Positions 25,548 to 33,598 of a stretch of 52,001 nt of DNA are shown here, piece by piece. Every line of letters starts with the position of its first letter. Position 1 is the first letter of the stretch. The translations under genes and the position numbers were made by a program. Under the pieces are notes generated by a model. The model saw nothing but the letters and a program-made list of their open reading frames with translations, was not told the DNA's origin and made no database searches. This DNA comes from CAZGCA01 sp964524145 (GTDB lineage: Bacteria > Hydrogenedentota > CAZGCA01), in the NCBI GenBank assembly GCA_964524145.1, contig CAZGCA010000041.1, forward strand, positions 1 to 52,001, in the 5' to 3' direction.

Positions 25548-27268
25548 ACGGATCGTCCTGCGAGGCGGAGTTTGGTGTTTGTTTCGCCTCCGTTGATTAT
25601 GTAGAGTAACGGCATTGGCCGGTCGACGTTCTCGATGTAGTCAGGCCGCGCGGCCCACGGTGTTGCCGAGAGAACGTTGGCCAGGTCCATCCAGTACTCG
25701 AGCCGTGCGGGTTCGAACCCCCAGGTCATATGGAAATGGTTCGCGGGCGCGAACTGTTTGTACTCGACCATCGACGCGTATTTTGGCACGACGAACGTGT
25801 GGGGCCAGGTCGGTGTCGAGGTCTGGCAGACAGCGTCGGCGAGTTTGCGTGGCAGGCTGACCGTCGTCGCTTCGTCCCAGACAAGCGAGAAGACGTCCGT
25901 CAGCGAACTGTACGCCAAGCGGCCGGCTATCCCGTCGATACCGCCGGGCGAGACGTAGTTGACGGAGTTTCCGCCGCCCGGGAAGTAGAAGGCCTCGACA
26001 AGCGGCAACGATACCCGGGACATGATCTTCTTGACGCTCGCGCCGGGTTTGGCGGCCCAGTCGAACGATGCGCTGCCGGAGTTGTCGCCGTCGACAAGCC
26101 CGCGCTGTTCCCACAACGACTCGCCGGTCAGGTCGGGTATCCCGAGACTTTCGGCGAGCTTGACGATCTCCCACGGTTCCCACACTTTCCTGAAATCCAT
26201 GAACAGCGGCGGGTTGCCGCCCGTCAAGTAGGTGAAGAACAGCATCGTGAGGAGACCCTGGACGTCCGCCTCGGTCGCGTAGGGCACCGGCGCTTTCGGT
26301 CCGTTGTGGTCGAACGTCGAGTTGAAGAGCGATTCCATCACGTCGGCGACCGGCAGCGGGATACCTCGCGGGTCGGAACCCCATTCGAGCTGGCTCATGA
26401 ACCCGCCGCCGACCGCGTTGAGCTCCTCCATCAGGTCGCGGCAGATGAGGTACATTGCGAGACTCTGGTTGAACCGGCAGCTGTCCTCATCGTCGCGCAG
26501 CTCCAACCGTTTCCCGACAAGCGTGTCGATCCACTTGCGTAACGCAGCGAGCTCTTTCTTGTCGTAAGCTTCCTTGTTGATCATGTCCGCGAGCAGCTTC
26601 ATGTCGAGCCGGGTGATCTCGATACCGAAGACGTTGCGTGTCGGTATGACGTGCGCCAGCGCGGTCTCCATACCCATCGAGTCGTGGCCGAACACCACCA
26701 CACGACGGCCCTTAAGCGCTTCACGAGCAACCGCCGCATACAACCAATCAACAAGCTGGTCGGCTGTCTGGCGCGTCATCTTCGGTTTCATACCTGTGTC
26801 GGGCCAGGTACCAACGTTGATGTGCATCAGCCGCCCGTATTGGGCGATAGCGCCGCTGGCGGCATGCGTGAATACCACGCCGGGTCTCGGGCCGCTGTTG
26901 CCGCAGGTAAGGTTCAACGGCGTGTCTTTCGGGAACTGCTGGATCAGGGATATCAGCCCGAGTTGCGGGAACGCCCACGTGTCCGGGACGCAGACGAGGA
27001 TGTTCACGCCTTCAGCGAGGAACTGGCGCGCGACGATATCGGCCTGGCGCTCGCCGTCGACGAGCACGGGCGAGTAGACGACGGGCACGGGCGATTTATC
27101 CGGGAGCTGTATTCGTTTGGCAACGGTGTTGGCGGTCATCTCGACGATGTTCACCGCCCGGGTGCGCGATGCGTTATCGAGCCGCGGGTCGCACGTCGCA
27201 AACACGCCCACCTTCGGTGTCCGCACGGTAGCTTTCCTGCTCGCCGGTAACGCCTTCGCTGTCGCCAT
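25544..27268 (-). CDS. L-fucose/L-arabinose isomerase family protein
   Basis: 574 residues, near the 591 of E. coli FucI. TAGGAG precedes the ATG. E333 in ATEADVQG, D358 in FMDFR and H511 in NHFHM match in order and spacing the metal-binding E337, D361 and H528 of FucI. Such enzymes convert an aldose to a ketose with manganese. The exact sugar cannot be read from the sequence. It is divergent from the symporter gene, with a promoter of its own, and probably serves the same carbon source. The TAG stop lies inside a dispersed repeat element, so the last residues may have been changed by that insertion. Confidence 0.85.
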   Translation of the reverse strand: MATAKALPASRKATVRTPKVGVFATCDPRLDNASRTRAVNIVEMTANTVAKRIQLPDKSPVPVVYSPVLVDGERQADIVARQFLAEGVNILVCVPDTWAFPQLGLISLIQQFPKDTPLNLTCGNSGPRPGVVFTHAASGAIAQYGRLMHINVGTWPDTGMKPKMTRQTADQLVDWLYAAVAREALKGRRVVVFGHDSMGMETALAHVIPTRNVFGIEITRLDMKLLADMINKEAYDKKELAALRKWIDTLVGKRLELRDDEDSCRFNQSLAMYLICRDLMEELNAVGGGFMSQLEWGSDPRGIPLPVADVMESLFNSTFDHNGPKAPVPYATEADVQGLLTMLFFTYLTGGNPPLFMDFRKVWEPWEIVKLAESLGIPDLTGESLWEQRGLVDGDNSGSASFDWAAKPGASVKKIMSRVSLPLVEAFYFPGGGNSVNYVSPGGIDGIAGRLAYSSLTDVFSLVWDEATTVSLPRKLADAVCQTSTPTWPHTFVVPKYASMVEYKQFAPANHFHMTWGFEPARLEYWMDLANVLSATPWAARPDYIENVDRPMPLLYIINGGETNTKLRLAGRSV

Positions 27269-27335
27269 CGCTTTCGCTCCTATCGCTCGACCTGCAAGTC
27301 CATTCTTGAAATGCAGCTTTCAACTCTATGGAAGG

Positions 27336-27364
27336 ATGATACTCCCAGCCCTATTAGAATTCAA
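27336..27364 (-). promoter_or_regulatory. Promoter of isomerase gene
   Basis: On the minus strand: TTGAAT, 17-base spacer, TATCAT, about 68 bases before the ATG. It faces the symporter promoter 28 bases away, so one regulator could control both. Confidence 0.55.
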
Positions 27365-27392
27365 GCGTTCGCGTTCTTCGCTACGTTACGGC

Positions 27393-27422
27393 TTGACGGA
27401 GGCGGTGCTGACACAGTATCAT
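27393..27422 (+). promoter_or_regulatory. Promoter of symporter/ABC operon
   Basis: TTGACG, 18-base spacer, TATCAT, about 100 bases before the TTG start of the symporter. The -10 box is the same TATCAT as in the divergent promoter. Confidence 0.5.
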
Positions 27423-27486
27423 GCTGCTCGTTGTTGTGGGGTAACACGTCGGCGCTCGTGCATGTTGCGTACCTGGCGGTCGACTA

Positions 27487-27508
27487 CGATTACGAGCACG
27501 CGCACGAG
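27487..27508. repeat. GATTACGAGCACGCGCACGAG motif in symporter leader
   Basis: At least 20 bases (27487-27506) recur as the reverse complement at 48135-48154, where they end a GTGCGC/GTGCTC simple repeat. A related but imperfect stretch lies near 46585-46607. It sits just before the ribosome site of the symporter gene. Confidence 0.6.
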
Positions 27509-27525
27509 CCGGAAAGGGGTGTACA

Positions 27526-29901
27526 TTGAACAACGAGGTGGTCTTTCGGACAGGTGACATTATCACGTTGACGCTCTACCTTGTGGGTACGGTCGGGCTT
27601 GGCGTGTGGTGTGCGAAACGCGCGCGGTCGACTGAAGGGTACTTTCTCGGGAGCAGATCCATCCCGGGCTGGGCGATCGGCATCTCGATGTTGGGCACGG
27701 CCATAAGCTCGGTAACATTTCTTGCGTACCCGGGCTCGGCCTACTCGGGAAACTGGAGCCGGCTGGTGCAGGGTCTTATGCTCCCGTTCGCGGCGGTGAT
27801 TGGTGTGACGTACTTTGTGACGTTCTACCGCCGTTTGAGGGTGACAAGCGCGTACGAGTATCTCGAGGACAGGTTTGGGCCGTGGGGACGGTCCTACGGG
27901 TGTTTGCTCTTCAGCTCGATGTCCGCGTACCGCATGGGCGTTATCCTCTACCTTCTGTCGCTACCGTTGAAAGCCATGACCGGGTGGCAAGTCGAATACA
28001 TCATCGTCGTCACGGGAGTTCTGGTGACGTTCTACACGGTGCTCGGTGGGCTCGAGGCCGTTATCTGGACGGACGTGGCGCAGACGATCATGCTCCTGGT
28101 AGGCGGAGTAATGTGCATCACGCTTGTCTTTCTCAGGGTGCCCGGAGGGGCGCCGGTTGTGCTGGAGAACGCGTGGGCCGCCGACAAGTTCAGCCTCGCG
28201 GTATCGATGGATTTCAGTTTCGTGAAAGACACCTTCTGGGTACTTGCTCTGAGCGGGATAATAGGCAACATCCAGGAGTTTGCGACGGATCAGACGAAGA
28301 TACAGCGGTACTGTGCGGCGAAGTCGGACGGCGCGGCACGCAGAGCGGTCTGGATCGTCGGGCTCGGCTGCATTCCCGTGTGGTCGCTGTTCATGTTTGT
28401 GGGAACGTGCCTGTTCGTCTTCTACAAGTTCTACCCCGAAGCGCTTGGAGCGGGGCTGAAGGCCGACGAGGTGTATCCTTTCTTCATCCTGACGCAGATG
28501 CCGTCCGGGCTCGGCGGTCTCGTGATCGCTGCGGCGCTTGCCGCGGCGATGTCCTCGATAGACTCGAGCATGAACGGTACGGCGACGGTGCTCACGATGG
28601 ATATCTACAAACGGCACTTGGTACGTGACAAGGATGACCACCACTACTTGAATGTGGGACGCATGCTGAGCGCGCTGGCCGGTCTGTTCATGATCATTGC
28701 TGCGTTACTGCTTGCCCAGGTCAAGGACGAGGCGATCCTTGATACCTGTTTCAAGGTAGGCGCCGTCTTTGGCGGCGGTCTGGGCGGTCTGTTCATCCTT
28801 GGGTTCGTCTCGAAGCGGGCCAACAGCAAGGGAGCCGCCATAGGGTTGGTGACGGCGCTCGTACTGATAGTGTGGCTTACAGTAAGCCAGCTTGTGGGGG
28901 GATTCACATACGTTGAGCAGGCGGGAATGGACGTCGTAAGCATTAGCCCGGCGTATGGCACGGTGGAAGGGGGTACGAGGGTAACGATAGAGGGGACACG
29001 GTTTGCGGACGACGCGACGGTTACAATTGGGGGTAACATTACGACGATTGAGAGCAGGTCTGGCGCGGGTGGGCCGATGAGCGAGATAGTGGCCGTGACG
29101 CCGTCCGGATTGCCGGGTGGCACAGACGTGGTTGTCACGAATCCGGGTGCAGCGAGCGCGAGACTCACGGGAGGATTCATGTATGTAGATGCAGGCGAGG
29201 TAAGGCTTGTAAGCATTAGCCCGACGTATGGGCCAGCGGAAGGCGGCACGAAGGTAACGATAGAGGGGACATGGTTTGCGCCGGACGCGACGGTCACCAT
29301 TGGGGGTAACGTTGCGACGGTCGAGAGCAGGTCTGGCGCGGGTGGGCCGATGAGCGAGATAGTAGCGGTAACGCCGGCTGGGACGCCGAACGGCGCGGAT
29401 GTGGTAGTCACTAATCCGGGCGCAGGCAGCGCCAGAATGAGGAAGGGATTTACCTATATACGGAAAGGGCAATTGCAGGTTGTGAGCATTAGTCCAACGT
29501 CTGGACCCGTCGAAGGCGGGACGACAATAACGATGAGTGGGGCGTGGTTTGCGGCCGACGCAACGGTCACGATAGGCGGCAGTGAAGCGGTGGTAACCGA
29601 GAGACGAGGTGCTGGAGCGGCGGTGAGCCAGATAGAGGTTGTATCCCCGCCTGGGACGACAGGTCCAGCGGACATCGTCCTGGTCAACCCCGGTATCGGC
29701 AGAACCAGATTCGGAGGGCTCGTGCCGCAAACCGTGGCAAGCCCGACCCACCCGTTTCTCATCGGGGTGTTTGCGAACATAGTGGCACTGTTTGTAGGGT
29801 ACGTCGCCAGCTTGTTCTACGCGAAACCGAGCGACCCGGAACTTGAGGGCGTGACGTGGTGGACGCGTGCGCGGAACGGGGAGGCGGACCAGAAGGCGTA
29901 A
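27526..29901 (+). CDS. Sodium:solute symporter (SSS family) with three IPT/TIG domains in its last loop
   Basis: 791 residues, TTG start behind GGAAAGGGG. Residues 10-456 are an SSS transporter with about twelve membrane helices and family phrases such as GYFLGSRSIPGWAIG, ISSVTFLAYPG, GGLEAVIWTDV, FATDQTKIQRY and AAMSSIDSSMNG. Residues 457-735 are an insert of three IPT/TIG immunoglobulin-like domains of 91 residues each (SISP...EGGT.VTI.G..F..DATVTIGG). The transporter then resumes at SPTHPFLIGVFANI with a final helix (about 740-762). The insert should sit in the last extracytoplasmic loop. Ordinary members have a short loop there. The substrate is probably a sugar or sugar acid, from the neighbours. 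Confidence 0.85.
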   Translation: MNNEVVFRTGDIITLTLYLVGTVGLGVWCAKRARSTEGYFLGSRSIPGWAIGISMLGTAISSVTFLAYPGSAYSGNWSRLVQGLMLPFAAVIGVTYFVTFYRRLRVTSAYEYLEDRFGPWGRSYGCLLFSSMSAYRMGVILYLLSLPLKAMTGWQVEYIIVVTGVLVTFYTVLGGLEAVIWTDVAQTIMLLVGGVMCITLVFLRVPGGAPVVLENAWAADKFSLAVSMDFSFVKDTFWVLALSGIIGNIQEFATDQTKIQRYCAAKSDGAARRAVWIVGLGCIPVWSLFMFVGTCLFVFYKFYPEALGAGLKADEVYPFFILTQMPSGLGGLVIAAALAAAMSSIDSSMNGTATVLTMDIYKRHLVRDKDDHHYLNVGRMLSALAGLFMIIAALLLAQVKDEAILDTCFKVGAVFGGGLGGLFILGFVSKRANSKGAAIGLVTALVLIVWLTVSQLVGGFTYVEQAGMDVVSISPAYGTVEGGTRVTIEGTRFADDATVTIGGNITTIESRSGAGGPMSEIVAVTPSGLPGGTDVVVTNPGAASARLTGGFMYVDAGEVRLVSISPTYGPAEGGTKVTIEGTWFAPDATVTIGGNVATVESRSGAGGPMSEIVAVTPAGTPNGADVVVTNPGAGSARMRKGFTYIRKGQLQVVSISPTSGPVEGGTTITMSGAWFAADATVTIGGSEAVVTERRGAGAAVSQIEVVSPPGTTGPADIVLVNPGIGRTRFGGLVPQTVASPTHPFLIGVFANIVALFVGYVASLFYAKPSDPELEGVTWWTRARNGEADQKA
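28936..29754 (+). repeat. Three tandem 273-base IPT/TIG units inside the symporter gene
   Basis: The marker GTAAGCATTAGCCC (third copy GTGAGCATTAGTCC) occurs at 28936, 29209 and 29482, exactly 273 bases apart. Units one and two also share a long identical stretch around GTCTGGCGCGGGTGGGCC. Confidence 0.9.
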
Positions 29902-29906
29902 GCCTG

Positions 29907-32519
29907 GTGAGCTACGGCGGTAGGATTCTCGCGGTCGTTCTGACTGTACTAGTGCCGGCTCTGACTCTCGCGCGCGCGAGTGCGTGTGCAGAAACCGACG
30001 AGCAGATCGTGCTCGAAGTCTGGGGTCTTCCGGAGGATTTCCGTTTTCCCGGCACTCTGGCTATTGTTGCGGAGTTTGAGAAACGCCACCCCAACATCAA
30101 GGTCGCGATAGGGTCGCCCGGCGGCCGCGGCGGCATGGACCCGCAGAAACTCATGACGGCCGTCGCCGGTGGCTCGCCGCCGGACATCGTCGAGCAGGAC
30201 AGGTTTGCGATAGGCGGCTGGGCGGCACGCGGCGCGCTCCGGCCGCTTGACGACCTGATCGAACGCGACGGGTTCGACGTCGAGACCCGGTTCTACAAGT
30301 TCTGCGTAGAAGAGGCGTCGTACCGGGGCAATGTGTACGCCATGCCTCACGATACGGATTGCCGCATACTGTACTACAACCCGAAGCTTCTCGAAGAGGC
30401 GGGCATACCTCGAGACCGCCCGCCGCGCACCTGGGACGAGTTGCTCGACTACGCCGTCAAACTCACCAAACGGAAGGAGGACGGATCGTTCGAGCGGGTC
30501 GGGTTCGCTCCGAACTACGGCAACTCGTGGCTGTATCTGTACGGCTGGCAGAACGGCGGCAGGTTCATGAGCGATGACGGGCGGACCGTGACGCTGAACG
30601 ATCCGAAGATAGTCGAGGCGCTCGAGTTCATGCGCAAGGGGTACGATATTCTCGGCGGCAGGGAGGAGACGAGCAAGTCCGTGGCGGGGTTCGCTGACGT
30701 CGACAGTGCGCTCGACGCGTTCCAGAACGACCTGATCGCCATGAAGATCGATACGCAATACCCGATACTGACTCTGGCGAAGTACCGACCCGACAAGGAG
30801 TTCGGCGTGGCGCTTGCCCCCACTCCAACCGGAGAAGACTTTGTCACGTGGTCGGGCGGTTTTTCGCTCGTTATCCCGCGCGGTGCGAGGCACGTCGAGG
30901 AGTCATGGGAGCTTATCAAATGGATGACCTCCGTCGAAGCATCCCGAATCGAGGCGCATGCCATCCAGGAAGAGTACCGGAAGAAGGGGCGGTTCTATGT
31001 GCCGTACATGACGGCCCAGCCAAAGATAAACGAAATCATCTTCCACGAGTTCGCGCCGCCGGTCAAAAAATTCCGGGACGCGAACTTCGCCTTGCTCGAT
31101 ATGATCAAGACAAGCCGTCACCGGCCCGTGACACCGGTTGGGCAGGAGCTGTGGGATGCGCAGGCGCGCGCAACCGAGCTTGCCACGTACGGGTATGTTG
31201 ATGCGAAAACGATTCTCGACGAAGGCACCCGGCGCGTCCAGACTTCGTTAGACAGGATTCTCGAACGCGAGCGGCTCCGTGACGAGCAGGCGCGGACCGG
31301 CAAAGGCGAGAAAGCCGGCGAGCGGATCTGGCAGGTATCGTGGGCGCTATCGGCGGCGGCGGTGTTGGGGCTTGTGCTCTTCGCCGTGACGAAATCGTCT
31401 CGAAGAGTGGCCGTCAGCGGCATGGTGCGGCGCGAGTGGGGCGCGGGTTTTCTGTTCGCGCTCCCCTGGCTCATAGGGTTCGCGGCCCTGTTTCTCGGCC
31501 CGATGATAACATCGATCGTGTTGAGCTTCTGCGAGTACGACGTGCTTCACCCGCCAAATTTCGTCGGGCTCCGGAACTACTGGGACCTGGTCAGGTTTCA
31601 GTCGGAGCCGGGAATCGACGCGGCGCTGCGACCTGCGGACCCGCTCTTCTGGAAGAGCTTGTGGAACACCATTTTTGCGGTGGTTGTCGGTGTGCCATTG
31701 AGCATAGTGCTCGGGCTCTCGCTCGCGCTGCTGTTGAACAGAGATGTCCGCGGCATAAAGGTGTACCGGACCGCGCTGTACGCGCCCGCTATTGTGCCCG
31801 CGGTGGCGTCGGCGGTTCTGTTCCGATGGTTTCTGAACCCGCAAGTCGGCACGCTCTCCTATATCTTTGGAAGGCTGCGCGAGCCGAGCACGAGTATCGT
31901 CTGCGGGATGATCTGCGCTGTCCTGTTCGCGCTGTTCTTCGGGCTGCTCGCGCCAAGAGGCGAAAACCACAAGCTGAGAGTCGGTGTTGCCTGTGCCATG
32001 GCGTTTGCTATCGGCATCGCGGTGACGTACGTTCTGCGCCAGCTCGTCGTGCCGAACTGGTTTGGCGATGAGCGGTGGGCGAAGCTGGGATTGATAATCA
32101 TCCTGCTCTGGGGTGCCGGGGCCGGCATGATCATATGGCTTGCGGGACTGAAGGGTATACCGCAGGTCTTCTACGAGGCAGCGGAGATGGACGGCGCCGG
32201 ATGGTGGCGACAGTTCTGGTCGATAACGATGCCGATGATGACCCCGTACATCTTCTTCAACCTCGTTATGGGCGCGATAGCGTACTTCAAAGTGTTCACG
32301 CAGGCCTACATACTTGTTGGGGCAAACGTTCGCGCCGCAGGACCCAACGACTCGCTCCTGTTTTATGTATTCCACCTCTTCAACAACGCGTTCCAATACT
32401 TCAAGATGGGGTATGCATCGGCGATGGCATGGGTGTTGTTCGGTATCATTCTCGCGCTGACGCTCGTTCAGCTCAGGTTCGCGTCCCGTTGGGTATATTA
32501 CGAAGGGGGACGGCAGTGA
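29907..32519 (+). CDS. ABC sugar transporter: solute-binding protein fused to MalF-type permease
   Basis: 870 residues from GTG at 29907, which begins a clean signal peptide; a reading from 29856 would overlap the symporter. Residues about 30-455 are a family 1 solute-binding protein (FEKRHPNIKV, PDIVEQD, YAMPHDTDCRILYYN). A helix near 475-495 anchors it. Residues 510-870 are a MalF-type permease with the EAA loop EAAEMDGAGWWRQF near 757. A roughly 60-residue stretch with two extra hydrophobic segments (31872-32052) interrupts the usual short loop after FLNPQVGTLSYI. The binding protein is thus tethered to its own channel. It starts six bases behind the symporter stop, so it is in the same operon. 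No ABC ATPase is present in the window. Confidence 0.85.
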   Translation: MSYGGRILAVVLTVLVPALTLARASACAETDEQIVLEVWGLPEDFRFPGTLAIVAEFEKRHPNIKVAIGSPGGRGGMDPQKLMTAVAGGSPPDIVEQDRFAIGGWAARGALRPLDDLIERDGFDVETRFYKFCVEEASYRGNVYAMPHDTDCRILYYNPKLLEEAGIPRDRPPRTWDELLDYAVKLTKRKEDGSFERVGFAPNYGNSWLYLYGWQNGGRFMSDDGRTVTLNDPKIVEALEFMRKGYDILGGREETSKSVAGFADVDSALDAFQNDLIAMKIDTQYPILTLAKYRPDKEFGVALAPTPTGEDFVTWSGGFSLVIPRGARHVEESWELIKWMTSVEASRIEAHAIQEEYRKKGRFYVPYMTAQPKINEIIFHEFAPPVKKFRDANFALLDMIKTSRHRPVTPVGQELWDAQARATELATYGYVDAKTILDEGTRRVQTSLDRILERERLRDEQARTGKGEKAGERIWQVSWALSAAAVLGLVLFAVTKSSRRVAVSGMVRREWGAGFLFALPWLIGFAALFLGPMITSIVLSFCEYDVLHPPNFVGLRNYWDLVRFQSEPGIDAALRPADPLFWKSLWNTIFAVVVGVPLSIVLGLSLALLLNRDVRGIKVYRTALYAPAIVPAVASAVLFRWFLNPQVGTLSYIFGRLREPSTSIVCGMICAVLFALFFGLLAPRGENHKLRVGVACAMAFAIGIAVTYVLRQLVVPNWFGDERWAKLGLIIILLWGAGAGMIIWLAGLKGIPQVFYEAAEMDGAGWWRQFWSITMPMMTPYIFFNLVMGAIAYFKVFTQAYILVGANVRAAGPNDSLLFYVFHLFNNAFQYFKMGYASAMAWVLFGIILALTLVQLRFASRWVYYEGGRQ

Positions 32520-33370
32520 TTCTCTCCGAGAAAACGCGCCGCAGGGCTCGTCATCTGTATGTCCATCTCGCGGTATGGTTTTTCATCTGCCTGTTCGGGC
32601 TGCCGTTCGTGTGGATGGTGGCGACGTCGCTCAAGACCGACGCGCAGATGGCCGATTTCAGCAGCCTGTCGAAACTGCTGGTGCCGTGGCCGATCCAGTG
32701 GGGGAACTATCCGGAAACCTTGACCTACATCAACCTGATACGGGCCACCTACAATACTCTGATAGTGACGTCGCTCTCGGTTGTCGGCACGCTGATTTCG
32801 TGCTCGCTGGTTGCGTTTTCGTTCTCGCGGCTTCGATGGCCGGGCCGGAACGTCGCTTTTGTCGTGCTGCTCTCGACGATGATGCTCCCGCCCCAGGTGA
32901 CGATGATACCGCTGTTCCTCATCTATGCCAAGCTGGGCTGGATCAACACGCTGCAACCCTTGTGGCTGCCGTCTTTTCTTGGCAACGCGTTCTACATATT
33001 CCTGCTGCGCCAGTTTTTCTTCACCATACCGCAAGATCTCGAGGACTCGGCAAAGATCGACGGGTGTTCATACTTCGGCATATACCGCCGGATAATGCTG
33101 CCGCTTGTCAAGCCTGCGTTGGCGTCGATCGTGATATTCCAGATATTGTTCTCGTGGAACGATTTTCTCGGTCCGCTCATCTATGTTCATTCGCGGAGGC
33201 TGATGACATTGGCCCAGGCGGTTCAGGCGTTTCAGACGAGCCAGCACGAGTTCGACTGGCAGTTTCTGATGGCCGCAGCAACCATGATGACCTTGCCTAT
33301 CCTGGCAATCTTCTTCGCCGCGCAACGCTATTTCATCAGCGGGGTTACGCTGACGGGAATGAAGGGCTGA
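32516..33370 (+). CDS. ABC sugar transporter permease, MalG type
   Basis: 284 residues from GTG that overlaps the previous stop by four bases (GTGA), behind GAAGGGGGA. Five to six membrane helices, and the EAA-type loop EDSAKIDGCSYFGIYRRI with D-G as expected for the MalG partner. The first residues RRRARHLYVHLAVWFFICLFG form a basic start and first helix. It completes the channel with the MalF-like half upstream. The required ATPase must come from elsewhere, perhaps a shared MsmK-type subunit. Confidence 0.92.
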   Translation: MILSEKTRRRARHLYVHLAVWFFICLFGLPFVWMVATSLKTDAQMADFSSLSKLLVPWPIQWGNYPETLTYINLIRATYNTLIVTSLSVVGTLISCSLVAFSFSRLRWPGRNVAFVVLLSTMMLPPQVTMIPLFLIYAKLGWINTLQPLWLPSFLGNAFYIFLLRQFFFTIPQDLEDSAKIDGCSYFGIYRRIMLPLVKPALASIVIFQILFSWNDFLGPLIYVHSRRLMTLAQAVQAFQTSQHEFDWQFLMAAATMMTLPILAIFFAAQRYFISGVTLTGMKG

Positions 33371-33466
33371 CGTCTCGATCACCAACACGAGCAGGAGCAC
33401 GTGAAGAGGACGAGTGGGAACCCGTTACGGGAGAGAAATGTGGGGCGGCCGAGGGCAAAACCGTTC

Positions 33467-33496
33467 TTGACTAAACTCTTGACAATATGCTAGACT
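33467..33496 (+). promoter_or_regulatory. Promoter of giant IPT protein gene
   Basis: TTGACT, 18-base spacer, TAGACT, with TGC directly before the -10 box, about 100 bases before the chosen ATG. Confidence 0.5.
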
Positions 33497-33598
33497 TCAG
33501 TTGTGTGAGGAGACGTTATTTGTGCGTTCTGTTCAAGGAACACTTTTGAGAACCTGTGCTGGCTTCCGCAGAGTTTGCCACCCATCCGGGAGAATGAA

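Noticed and set aside
25709..25722. GGGTTCGAACCCCC, looks like a tRNA T-arm
   Set aside because: It lies inside the isomerase gene (coding for the WGFEPA region) and no acceptor stem, D-arm or anticodon arm surrounds it.
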